This document shows positions 33,196-43,144 of a stretch of 64,000 bases of DNA, one piece after another. The DNA is from Hymenoscyphus infarciens (taxonomy: Eukaryota; Ascomycota; Leotiomycetes; Helotiales; Helotiaceae), in NCBI GenBank assembly GCA_001414345.1, contig LLCB01000181.1:1-64000 (forward strand). The letters run 5' to 3'. The notes below the pieces were generated by a model. The model was not told the DNA's origin, ran no database searches, and worked only from the letters and a program-made list of their open reading frames with translations. How positions within the stretch are numbered: position 1 is the stretch's first letter; each line of letters starts with the position of its first letter. A program made the translations under genes and the position numbers.

Positions 33196-34961
33196 TCAGC
33201 TAGCACCATCATATCTCAACTCTTTCCAATTATTCCTCTGCTCAAAACTAGCCGCAATCTTCAAACAAGTCAAATCCTCAAACTTCCTCCCCACAATCTG
33301 CAACCCCGTCGGTAAAAACACCTCCTTATCCTCCTTCGCAGGAACAAGCCCAATCGGAAGACTAAGAGCAGGATGTCCACTTGAGTTGAAAGTAGCAGTA
33401 TTGTAGGTAGCTCCAATAGTCCTACTAAGCATTTTCAAAGGCCCTAGAGTCTTGCCACCTTCTGGGCAGATCTTTGTTGGTGGGAAAATGATGGTAGGTG
33501 TGACAAGAACGTCAACTTCTCGAAATACACGCTCGTACGCATCGTTGAGTTTTCGTAGGAGGTTTGTGCAGCGTGCGTGGAGTGGTGAGCCGAAGCGCTC
33601 TTGTAAGAATAATCCTCGTAGGTAGATGTTTTGACCTCCAGGACCAAGGGCATCAAAGGCTTCCTGGGTGAGCAATGATCCCACTTGAGAAGATCGTTCG
33701 GGGAAAAGAAGCTGTTTCCTCCCAGAAGGATTGGCGAGAAGTCCTTGTGTCGTGCCGGCCATAGGAAGAGCTACCATCCAGATCATGCCGGAGACACGAT
33801 GGAGAGGAATGCTGATTTCGGTTACTTCTGCTCCCAATTCAGCGAGCTTTGCGGTCGCAGAACGGGAGGAATTGGCAACATTTGCGTCTGTCATTGGATC
33901 CTCGAAACCTTCCTTGAGTATGCCGACTTTGGTTCCTTTGAGCGGGGTAGAAGATTGGGATGTAGATGATAGATGACTAGCTATTTCCTGGCCATATTTG
34001 ATGTGACCCTGTGGCCAATTGTAAGGTTGTCGATCGTCGATTCCATCACTGCCAGCAATAACTTCGAGTAGTGTTGCACAATCTTGCGTGGTCTTTGCCA
34101 TTGGGCCAGCATGATCGATCGTTGCTTCTAAGGAAATGCAACCAGTATAAGGAACCAAACCCCAGGTTGGCTTCAATCCTACAACACCGCAGTTCGCTGA
34201 TGGCAAACGGATGCTGCCCCCTTGGTCTGCACCAATTGCCATATCGACTTGACTAGAGGCTAGCAGCCGACCTGATCCAGATGATGAACCTCCAGTGCTG
34301 TAACCATGGGCATATGGATTGTGGACTGGTCCAGTGACGGAGGTATCACTGTTTTTCAAGTTAGCATCTTCCCTCCAAGACCAATCTTCGCACTCACACC
34401 GTTACTCACCTAACAGCGCCAAAGCAATTATTTTCACAGGCAGACTTTCCCTTGATAACACCCCCAGCATCCAATATCCTCGTCACAAGCGTAGCATCAA
34501 CATCAGGCGTCCAATCCACTGCCCCCGTTCCATTCGTACATTTTACGCCCGCAACCGCAATATTGTCCTTTATAGCAAGAGTCTTCCCCGCCAACTCATA
34601 ACTCTTGGGTTTCACAGATTTAACTGTTGCCTTCCAAGCCCAACCCCCATTATCTGTATCTTCCGGCCCGGAAGGGCGATGGACATTGGTTCGAGGGTAG
34701 AGAGAGGTGTCGACTTTGGGATAATAGTCGGGGAGGGCAAGGATTTCTTTAGCGCAGTGATTTAAACTTGCGAGTAGAGCTGCCCAGTCATGGATTTCGG
34801 ATTCGGGAATACAGAGGTTGTGGGCTTTCGCCAGGGTATGGATTTCCTCGTTTGAGACGAGAGAGTCTTTTCTGAGGGAGATGATGTTAGTTCTTTCGGG
34901 AAAGACGTGATGAGGGGTAATTCTCAACGTACTGCGCTTCTCCTAGAACACTGACGGACAT
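33196..34961 (-). CDS. Amidase (amidase signature family)
   Basis: Minus strand, two exons (about 34927-34410 and 34348-33196) with a 61 bp intron (GTGAGT, CTAAC branch, CAG). The frame gives about 556 residues, a usual amidase length. The Ser-cisSer-Lys triad is visible: K120 in AIKDNIAV, S194 in GGSSSG and S218 in GADQGGSIR. The 24-residue Ser-Ser spacing equals that of fatty acid amide hydrolase as I know it. It should hydrolyse a carboxamide; the substrate cannot be inferred, and no signal peptide is evident. Oddity: the frame opens at a TTG. The nearest ATG (34961-34959, good context AAGATGTCC) is in another frame and stops after 24 codons, so the 5' end has a one-base shift, a missed exon or a different start. 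Confidence 0.85.
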
Positions 34962-35806
34962 CTTGAATTTGGATTATAGTAGTTGTAAAGAAAAAGGATC
35001 AAGTACTGAGACGAAAAGAAATATACATATCAATTATGTATGGTCTACCTTATACAGAGGAGTGGGATGGTCCACCTCGACTCCCTCAAGCACTTACTTA
35101 CGCCGCGCGAGTACTCATTCCCATTGGGCAACGAGAATTCCATCATAACAAGAGCATCTCTGAAATCAACGCGAGAGATGTGTAACAGTTTGCCAGACGC
35201 TGATCCGAAAGAGTGTTTGTCGGCAGCTCCTGAATGGCCTTAATATACAGGCACCAGCACGCTTTGCCCTAGAACTCCTAATTCTCGTATTAATATCTAT
35301 CTTCAATTATCAGAAACTAGAATGATGAATGTAAGCTTTGAAAGCTAGTACGGTCATCTAATTCCAAACAAGTAGTTGAACTATTATTTTTGCCGATGCT
35401 CGTAGGATTTTATATAACTAAGTAAATACTTATTTTAAAAAGAGTTATAAAGTAGAAGAGTAAATTAAATAACTATCTCTTTAGCTCTTCTTATATTCTA
35501 CGTGATTTAGTATAACGCTGTTCTATAGTTACTTCCAGCTAAGAAAACCACGTTCGCGTTATCGCTCTTACGTCTAATTATAAGAAGTCTCCTTTTATAG
35601 CGTAATCTACTAAGTTTCGGCTAAGCCTCAGGCATACAGGCCAAAATCGATGGGGCATGGGTGCATCCGCTTAGTAATAAATTTCATCAACTGCCGGGCA
35701 CGAAAACCGCAAGAGACTCTGTATCCAGAGTCGCGTACAAGCCAGCCTCGACCATTCTGCCAAAACATTGGCATACTGCTAAGTGGGGGCTAGGTCGGCT
35801 CGTACC
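34962..35806. other. Intergenic with a short RIP relic
   Basis: Divergent upstream region of the amidase (minus) and the APH-like gene (plus). 35,405-35,630 is TpA-rich and looks like a small transposon remnant sitting in what would be shared promoter space. The remainder is unique, with no supported gene. Confidence 0.5.
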
Positions 35807-37408
35807 ATGCCTACTGCCATCAAGCTAGATCACCGGAAACCCATCACATACGAATCGGCACTGAACAAAGACGCAAATATCATCAGCCAAGCAGCATACT
35901 TTGAGGCAGCGACGGAGCTCTATCAGTCACTCTGGGACCAGAGACAAACTATTGAAGCACTTGTTAGACACCACTTGAGGCTCCATAATCGAGACACCTG
36001 TATTGTTATTGTAGAGTCTCAATGGATTCGTGGCAGCTTCAATGTCTGCATACCTATCGAGGTACGATCGACCCGCGGCCACAAGAAGCTCATCTTTCGT
36101 TGTCCTATGCCACACAAGCTTGCTGAGGTCAAGTACCCCGGCACAGTGGATGAAAAGTTGAGCTCTGAGGTGGGAACGTATGCCTGGATACAACATCAAT
36201 GCCCCGATATCCGCATTCCACACTTATATGGCTTCGGCTTCTCTGACCATCGCCATGTAAGTTACTATGCCTACTACCTAACAGATTCCGTGCTAACTGG
36301 TATATAGTTCGTCCATGAGGAACAAAGACCTTTCTACATCCGCCTGTGGCGCATGTTCCAACGCCGTCTCCGCAATCTTCTTCGATGTCACACTCTCTCG
36401 CCCTATACCACCCATCCAACGAACCAACGACTTTCTGCTGCATACATGATACTTGAACACATTGGTCCTGATACGGGCCAGATGCTCTCCAGCACCTGGG
36501 AGAAACACCGGAATGACCCATTCCGCAGGCAGAACCTCTTTCGAGGCATGGCTCGCCTGATGCTTTCCTTGGCCAATATCACTCAGCCTCGAATCGGGTC
36601 ATTCCAGTTTCATGCTGACGGAACGATAGCATTGACAAACCGACCACTGCCTTGCTCTGTTATTATCTTGGAAAATGAGGGTGCGCAGAGAACGATACAG
36701 AGGAACGAAACGTATACCTGTACTGAGCCGTTTGTTGCAGATATGCTTAAACTCCATGAGAACAGCTTTCGTAGCAACCGAAATGCAGTTTATGGTCCTG
36801 AAGACTGCCGTGGTCAAATGGCGGCCGGGGCATTGTTGAGGATGCTGTCGCATCATTACGTCGTGCGGGAACGCCGTAACGGACCTTTCTATCTCCAGTT
36901 TACCGACCTCCATGGAAGCAATCTCTTTGTCGACGGACACTGGAACATTACTTGTTTAATCGATCTTGAGTGGATCTGTGCTTTGCCTGCAGAGATGCTC
37001 GATGTACCTTATTGGCTTACGGGACATGGTATTGATGAGATTGTGGGCGATAACCTCCATGAATTCAACGAGGTTCGACAGGAATTCATGAAAATATTTG
37101 AGGCAGAAGAGGTCAACATGGCCTCGAAGCAAAAGCCTACGCTGGCGAGTATTATGTATGAAGGTTGGGAGTCCGATGGAGTGTGGTTTTGGCGTTGTCT
37201 TACATCTACAAATGCCATGATCTCTCTTGTAGAAGACCATATCTGTCCTAGATTTTCTCGTCTCTCTTCTAAGGCTGAGGAAATCTTTTCTCAGTATTGG
37301 TGTCAGGGTTCCGCTGAGCTTATTCAGAGAAAAGTCGCTGACTATGAAGGGTATAAGGAGGATTTAGAAGTCTTATTTAGTACGCCGACCGAGACCCATG
37401 ACAGCTAG
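35807..37408 (+). CDS. Aminoglycoside phosphotransferase (APH)-like protein
   Basis: Exons 35807-36256 and 36308-37408 with a 51 bp intron (GTAAGT, GCTAAC branch, ATATAG) encode 516 residues. The fold is protein-kinase-like: a glycine-loop-like RGSFNVCIPIEV (75-86), K109 in EVKYPG and E121 in SSEVGTYAW as the probable Lys-Glu pair, then a catalytic loop FTDLHGSNLFVD (348-359, D350 and N355) and the metal-binding LIDLEW (D369). The usual His of H.D....N is Thr here. These are marks of the large APH/choline-kinase-like family expanded in filamentous fungi; most members have no known substrate, and resistance should not be assumed. ATG 35807 lies in ACCATGC and is preferred over an upstream GTG. 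No damage is seen despite a nearby RIP relic. Confidence 0.87.
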
Positions 37409-37439
37409 ACTTGAACTCGAGAAGTTGCGCAGACCGAGA

Positions 37440-37560
37440 TTACTTTCCCTGTCCTTTTCCCTTTGCCTCCTTCGCCTCCTTCTCCTTCGCCTCCTTCTCC
37501 TTCGCCGCCTCCTTCGCCTCCTCCTCCTTCTCTCTCTGCTCTCTCTTCTTCTTTCTTTCC
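37440..37560 (+). repeat. (CTCCTTCGC)n pyrimidine-rich repeat in the 3' flank
   Basis: CTCCTTCGC/CTTCTCCTTCGCC units run for about 120 bp just after the APH-like stop codon, probably in the 3' UTR. The antisense frame would be a poly-arginine string and is not a gene. Confidence 0.8.
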
Positions 37561-37964
37561 TCTCTATCCTTCCTAGTATTTTCGCCAGATGAACGTACAA
37601 GCTCGTAGTTTGTAGTAAATTTCTAAGAAGCTGTTAGAGGAATAAGCTTCACCAGATGTTTGGTTTCCTCGATAGATACGTGCGTTTAATTCTTCCGCCT
37701 CCCCTGAGGTGTGACTCCATCGGGTTCCGTCATCGGCCATGATTAAGTTTGCTTGCGGAGAGCAGGCGTTTGATATTGTAAGATTCTAGATGTGACAATG
37801 GCAACTAGGGAAGGAGGTTGATGACACGGCAGAGCGATCATTTTCATTGCGATAAGAGAGATAGCCTTCAAGCATACACGTGATCGGATTTAAGTCACGG
37901 CCCCGGGCCGTCAGTCATCAGCAGCCTCACCACTTCTGAAGACATCACCACGGGCATGCCGATT
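37561..37964. other. Intergenic, no supported gene
   Basis: Ordinary composition between the APH-like gene and the second large RIP block; only short frames. Confidence 0.5.
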
Positions 37965-38040
37965 TAACCGAACCCGAGCCTTAGAAGGGCTAGTCATAAC
38001 CGGTATGACTAGCCCTTCTAAGGCTTATATAACTCGGTTA
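37965..38040. repeat. 76 bp palindrome at the RIP-block border
   Basis: Inner arms CCTTAGAAGGGCTAGTCAT (37979-37997) and ATGACTAGCCCTTCTAAGG (38005-38023) are exact complements around AACCGGT. Outer arms TAACCGA (37965-37971) and TCGGTTA (38034-38040) also pair. It is not RIP-mutated. A mutated relative of one arm (TTTAACTAAACCCGAGTCTT) is found near 1,550-1,570, so it may be a head-to-head transposon terminus. Confidence 0.85.
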
Positions 38041-38069
38041 GAGCGTTATAACACAACGTAGTTCAGTAT

Positions 38070-38588
38070 ATTAATTACTTAGTCTATCTCTTATCTAATC
38101 CGCTTTATATATTAGATAAAAGAGAGTAATATAATAAAAATAGTAATATAACTACTTTTAGTTTATACTAAAATCGCTTCAACTAGCGTCTAATAACTCC
38201 TTATCTTTACTACTATAATATATTCCTACTATTAATATAAAGCTTAAACTTATATTTAATCTTTAAAATATAATTATATCTTCTATATTCTAGGCTTTAG
38301 TAAATTTTTCTAGAGATTTATTAGTAGTATTCTTAAAAGTTAGATTTAAGAACTAGATAGATACTAGATAGATAAATCTTATTTTATATTTCTATTTATT
38401 AAGTTTAAAACTAAGAGACTCTAATTAAAATTAGAATATAATAAATTATTATTATTTTATTATATATTTTTAAAAAGAATATATTTTAGTATAAACTAAA
38501 AGTAGTCGTATTACTAGTTTTATTATATTACTCTCTCTTATCTAATATATAAAAGCAGATTAGATAAGAAATAGAGTTAAATAATTAT
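38070..38588. mobile_element. MITE with about 105 bp terminal inverted repeats
   Basis: 38,070-38,175 is the reverse complement of 38,476-38,588 with few mismatches (shared TATCTAAT..GC..TATATATTAGATAA, AGAGAGTAATATAATAAAA and ACTTTTAGTTTATACTAAAAT words). The 300 bp interior is TpA-saturated and non-coding. Long inverted repeats of this size are unusual for a MITE. Confidence 0.85.
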
Positions 38589-38599
38589 AGTAAACGCTT

Positions 38600-39318
38600 A
38601 GAGTATAGTCGAGTTCTATTTATATAAAACGCGTTTTCTAGTATATCTAACTACTCTTACTACTTTATAAATTATAACTAAATACTACTTATCTATACTC
38701 TTTTACGCGCTATCTCTAGTAATTAATAAGCTAAGAAGTATCTTACTCTATACTAAAGAGAATTAATTAAAGGATTCTCTCTTTAGAATACGAAGACTTA
38801 ATATCTATATATAGTATATTCTATAAACCTCTAGTAGTTCTATCTTATTCCTAGAACTGTCTATAGATCTAAGTTTAAGTTAAAAGGCGATATAGTAATA
38901 CTTCTTTTTTATAACTATTAGAGTTTTAAGCTTCTTAACCTTCTATAAAGAAGAAGCTACGTTATATATAGTAATATACTAGATATTAGCGAAAAAGACC
39001 TATATAGCTTATTTACTTAATAGTAGTATTTATAGACTACTGAAACAAACCGATCGAGAAAGCTTTTAAAGTCGATTCTATATATTTACTAATACTAGAG
39101 AACTTCTACTCTAGATATACTATAGAATTATATATAACTCTAAGAAGATAAGAGCTATATACTAATCTAAGATTAGAGATAATATCTATAGTAATTATTC
39201 TATATAGTTAGTAAATACTATATTTAAGTTAAGAGAATTACTAGAAGAGGTAAAGAACTCTTAGTAACAGTAATAGAGTAATTAGAAGAGGCTTAGGTAG
39301 TATAAATAAGAGTATAGA
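38600..39318 (+). mobile_element. Probable 5' part of the Tad-like LINE
   Basis: The sequence up to ATAGA (39314-39318) continues directly at 43,145 once the LTR element and one ATAGA are removed, so at least the last part belongs to the same element as 43,145-46,450. No domain can be read because of RIP, and the 5' border is unknown. Confidence 0.45.
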
Positions 39319-39669
39319 TGTAACGGCACGAAATACACACAACTATAGTAGAGGCATATGAGAGTGCGTATGGCAGAATGACGTGTGTAGATACTAGGCT
39401 CTAATACAGAAGAAAACAATAACTAGCCTTTTCTAACTCTAAGAGTAGGCTGCTATATACAAGAGGTTTCGGACAATACAAAAGGGGTACGAAACCGAAC
39501 AACGACATACGTCGGCTAATACAAAAGCCTGAACCCTACGAAGTACGTCTGAAAGTCTAGACAGACGTAACCTTCCTAAATTAGATAATGCAAAACAACA
39601 ACTACCGAAAGCTAATATGTACGGCATATGTCACGTAATATCGGCTATACAGGACGGCATGCCGTCACA
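39319..39669 (-). repeat. LTR (3') of the non-autonomous element
   Basis: Starts TGTAACGGCA and ends TGCCGTCACA, near-perfect inverted ends with TG...CA. Less mutated than its partner: it keeps TG and CA sites that are TA in 42,794-43,144. Confidence 0.9.
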
Positions 39670-40119
39670 TCCCCCTCCCTTGAAAAAGACTCGTCCCGAG
39701 TCTTCTCTCTCTTGTCGTTCAGGGTCGAATCGGGATGCTGTGGCATCATTGTCGAGGCCGAATCGAGATGGAGTAAGTTGTTACATTAGTCGTATTTTGT
39801 TGATTTTATCGTAAGCGAGAAGGTCAGGGTCTGAATCGTAGCTAACCCGAGTTCGTAGATGCTTTGTTTATCGTAATTTGTCGTAAGCGAGACGAGATGT
39901 CGGTCCTGAATCGTAACCGACCCAATTCGTAGATGCTTGCAAAAGAGACTTCGTTTCCAATCCTTCAATATCAAAGCAAGCATTCGCGTCCGCTAAAAGA
40001 GTGTAGTCCGATCCTGTCCGGCAGGTCGGAGAAAGTTCAAAGTTTAAAAGTTTAAAAAGTTCAAAAGTTTAAAAAGTTTAAAACAGAGTCGAAGTTAAAT
40101 TCAATATAGAGTTAGAAGT

Positions 40120-42070
40120 CGTTCGGTTAAGAGGTAGTGATAACTCAGTTAAGAGCTCACTTCGAGAGCGTTCTAATTCGTATTAGATTTGAATTCGAAT
40201 GAAAAAAGAGTGTAGGTTTAAAAAAGTTTAGAATAGTTAGAAGTAAACATTAAGAGGTAACGTTAAAGGTGATAGTGATAACTTAGTTAAGAGCTTACTT
40301 CTAGGTTGTACTAGTTCGTATCTGATTTAAAAAGTTTAAATGAAAAAAGGACTTCTAGCCCTACTAGAAGTGAAAGAAAGTAAGAAAGTAAAGACTGTAA
40401 GACTCTTATTAGAGTCGGTGGCGGTTTGGCTGGTTAAAAGAGTTTTGTTGCCGAATGTTAAAAATGCTGTCCGAAGTTCGAGATAATAAAAGGGGTGGTT
40501 CGGCTGGTTAAAAGAGTTGTTGCTGAATGTTAAAAATGCTGTCTGAAGTTTAGGATAATAAAAAAGAGATGTAGTCTAATCTGTCTAATAGGTTGGAGAA
40601 AAATTTTAAAAGTTAAAGGTGAATTTAGAGTAGAGTTAGAGGCGAATATCGAGAGGTAACGTTATAGGTAACAGTAATATCTTAGCTAAGAGTTTACTTT
40701 AAGGGTGTACTGATTTATATCTAATTCGAATTTAGAAAAAAAGAGTATAAGTTTATCTAAACTAAGGTTAGCGGAGACTCAGAGTAAATTTAGAAAGTTA
40801 ATAATATTATAGATAGTAATAACTTAACTAAGAGATTACTATCCTTTTAAGAGTATACTAATTTATATCTAATTTATTTAAACTTAGGTTAGTAGAAGTT
40901 TAAAGTAAAGTTAGATAGTACTTAGTCGAGATAATAGCAATAACTTAGTTAAGAGCTTACTTCTTTATTTCGTCTTAATAGAAAGCGTATTTTAACTAAT
41001 TTATATCCACTTTAAAGAATTTAAATAAAAAAAAGGAACTTCTAGCCTAGCTAGAAGTGAAAAGAAAGTAAAGAATATAAGAAAGACTCCTTACTAGAGT
41101 TAGTAGGGTTTCAGCTAGTTAAAAGCGAAGTTATAGTCGAGTTATTATATTTGAAATTCTTATCTAAGTAACTAAGGATAATAAAAGGGGTAGTTTCAGC
41201 TAGCCAAAGGCGAAGTTGTTACCGAATATTAGAAAATACTATCTAATGTTTAAGATAATAAAAGGAGGAGTTTTAGCTAGTTAAATACGTTGTTGTTACT
41301 AAGTTATTAAAGTTAAAATTATCATCTAAAGTTTAGGATAATAAAAAGGGTAGTTTTAGCTAGTCAAAGGCGAAGTTAATACTAAAGTTATTAAAGTTGA
41401 AAATGCTATCTAAAGTTTAGAATAATAAAAAGGAGTACAGTTTCAGATACGACATTTATCGGTACTGTCGTAGGAACTATGTTGCTCAGGCCTATAGGCT
41501 GCCTTATTCCCTTCAGAGTACTTAAGGACTTATTTATCTTCTGATTTCAAAGAAAGAGTTACTATTAGATTATAGAGAGTTCAGAGCTAAATCAGATAAG
41601 GAGGGGTATTCTAAACCGTAGTACTAATATCTTATAACTCAGCGTTTCAGCGTATCTCCTTATCTATAGCTAAAAGATTAGACACTATTTCAGCAGTTGT
41701 AATTCTAGCGTCTCTTAAGTACAGTAGACGGGTTTTAGAGCTAAGGTGTAATCTTATCCTATATATAAAAGAACTATTCCTATTCTCTCTAAGTATAACT
41801 ATACTTGAAAAGTAAACGTTTCTTTAATATAATCTTTTTCTTAATTCTACTTCTATCTCTTTTAACTTCTATCTCTTTTAACCTTTATACTAGTAAGGAC
41901 TTAGTCTATAACCGTAGTCTTTTTAAATGTTCGCTAGTAGAGGTTCAAGGGAAGTTTAAAGTAGAGTTAGTCAATATTTAGTTAGTATTAATAAAGATAG
42001 TAATAACTTAACTAAGAGCTCGCTTCTAAGTTTTATCTTAATGAAAAGCGTATTTCGACTAATTCGTATC
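40120..42070. repeat. Internal tandem units of the non-autonomous LTR element
   Basis: Motif one, GTAACGTTA..GGTGATAGTGATAACTTAGTTAAGAGCTTACTT-like (about 95 bp), recurs near 40,130, 40,255, 40,655, 40,800, 40,935 and 41,985. Motif two, GGCTGGTTAAAAGAG followed by a spacer and GTTTAGGATAATAAAA (about 70-80 bp), recurs near 40,430, 40,493, 41,107, 41,196, 41,265 and 41,345. Neither is open on either strand. Confidence 0.75.
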
Positions 42071-42793
42071 TGATTTAAGGGTTGGGAAGTAGTAGAAAGG
42101 TATTAGAAGTAGCTGCCTATAGCTAAAAGAGGTATAAATTCAAGCTTTAAAAAATAAAGGAGGGTTAAATAAGAGTTAAATCAGAGAGGGTTTAGAGGTA
42201 GAGTATTTTATTAACTTTAGAGTTCGCTTATATTTATATCCTCTATCTTATCTAACCGATCGTTTTATCCTTTATTTTATACTACTATCTTATCTACCTA
42301 TTATCTATATATTATCTAAAATTAGAAAGGTTATCTTTTTAAGAGCTAAGCTCTTATTATTTCAACATACGGTTATAAGTTAGAGAGGGTTCAGAGGGTC
42401 TTTCGAAAAGAGGAGTAGCCTTAGAAGGTTGTTTAACGCCTCGTAGCGGAACTGGGAGGGGGGGGGGTATAAGGTCAGATTCGGAAGCCTTCCAGATAAC
42501 TATTATAAGTCGGCTTATTCACTAAATCTAGGGTTATTAGAACTCTCAAGAAATACTCAGCGTATTCTAATCCCTTAACATATACTAAAACACGATTTAC
42601 ACCAGCTGTCTATATAAACAACAAACCCTACTATTACTAGCTGTCTAGGTAGTCTCTAATTACCTAGCTATATAAGGATGTCGTTATAATGTTCTAAATC
42701 GAGTGTGAATCGACTTCTAAATAAGGAGCAGCGATAAGCTTGAAAAGAGATATTATTAAGGCTGTCACCAGCGAAGAAGAGTTATTATTTTTA

Positions 42794-43144
42794 TATAACA
42801 GTACGAAATACACATAACTACAGTAGAGGCATATAGGAGTACGTATAGCAGAATAACGTGTATAGATACTAGGCTCTAATATAGAAGAAAACAATAACTA
42901 GCCTTTTCTAACTCTAAGAGTAGGCTGCTATATATAAGAGGTTTCAGATAATATAAAAGGGGTACGAAACCGAACAACGACATACGTCGGCTAATACAAA
43001 AGCCCGAACCCTACGAAGTACGTCCGAAAGTCCGGACAGACGTAACCTTCCTAAATTAGACAATATAAAACAACAACTACCGAAAGCTAATATATACAGC
43101 ATATATCACGTAATATCGGCTATACAGGACGGCATGCCGTCACA
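42794..43144 (-). repeat. LTR (5') of the non-autonomous element
   Basis: Partner of 39319-39669 with the same length. It begins TATAACAG where the other has TGTAACGG, a RIP-type change, and ends TGCCGTCACA followed by ATAGA. Confidence 0.9.

Larger units (their letters stand above)
39319..43144 (-). mobile_element. Non-autonomous LTR retrotransposon, no coding capacity
   Basis: Two 351 bp LTRs (39319-39669 and 42794-43144) enclose 3,124 bp. The flanking ATAGA (39314-39318 and 43145-43149) is an exact 5 bp target duplication. A purine tract, AAGGGAGGGGGA on the minus strand (39670-39681), touches the 39,319 LTR, as a polypurine tract would, and TGGTGACAGCC on the minus strand about 20 bp from the other LTR could be a tRNA primer site; both give minus orientation. 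No gag-pol is readable. Instead the interior holds two families of diverged tandem units. Size and emptiness resemble a LARD-type element. Confidence 0.88.

Noticed and set aside
35783..35806. Upstream GTG start for the APH-like protein
   Set aside because: The in-frame ATG at 35,807 has better context and the extra eight residues are not needed by the fold.
37373..37600. Minus-strand frame encoding a long arginine string
   Set aside because: It is the complement of a CTCCTTCGC repeat after the APH-like gene; low complexity, no start context.
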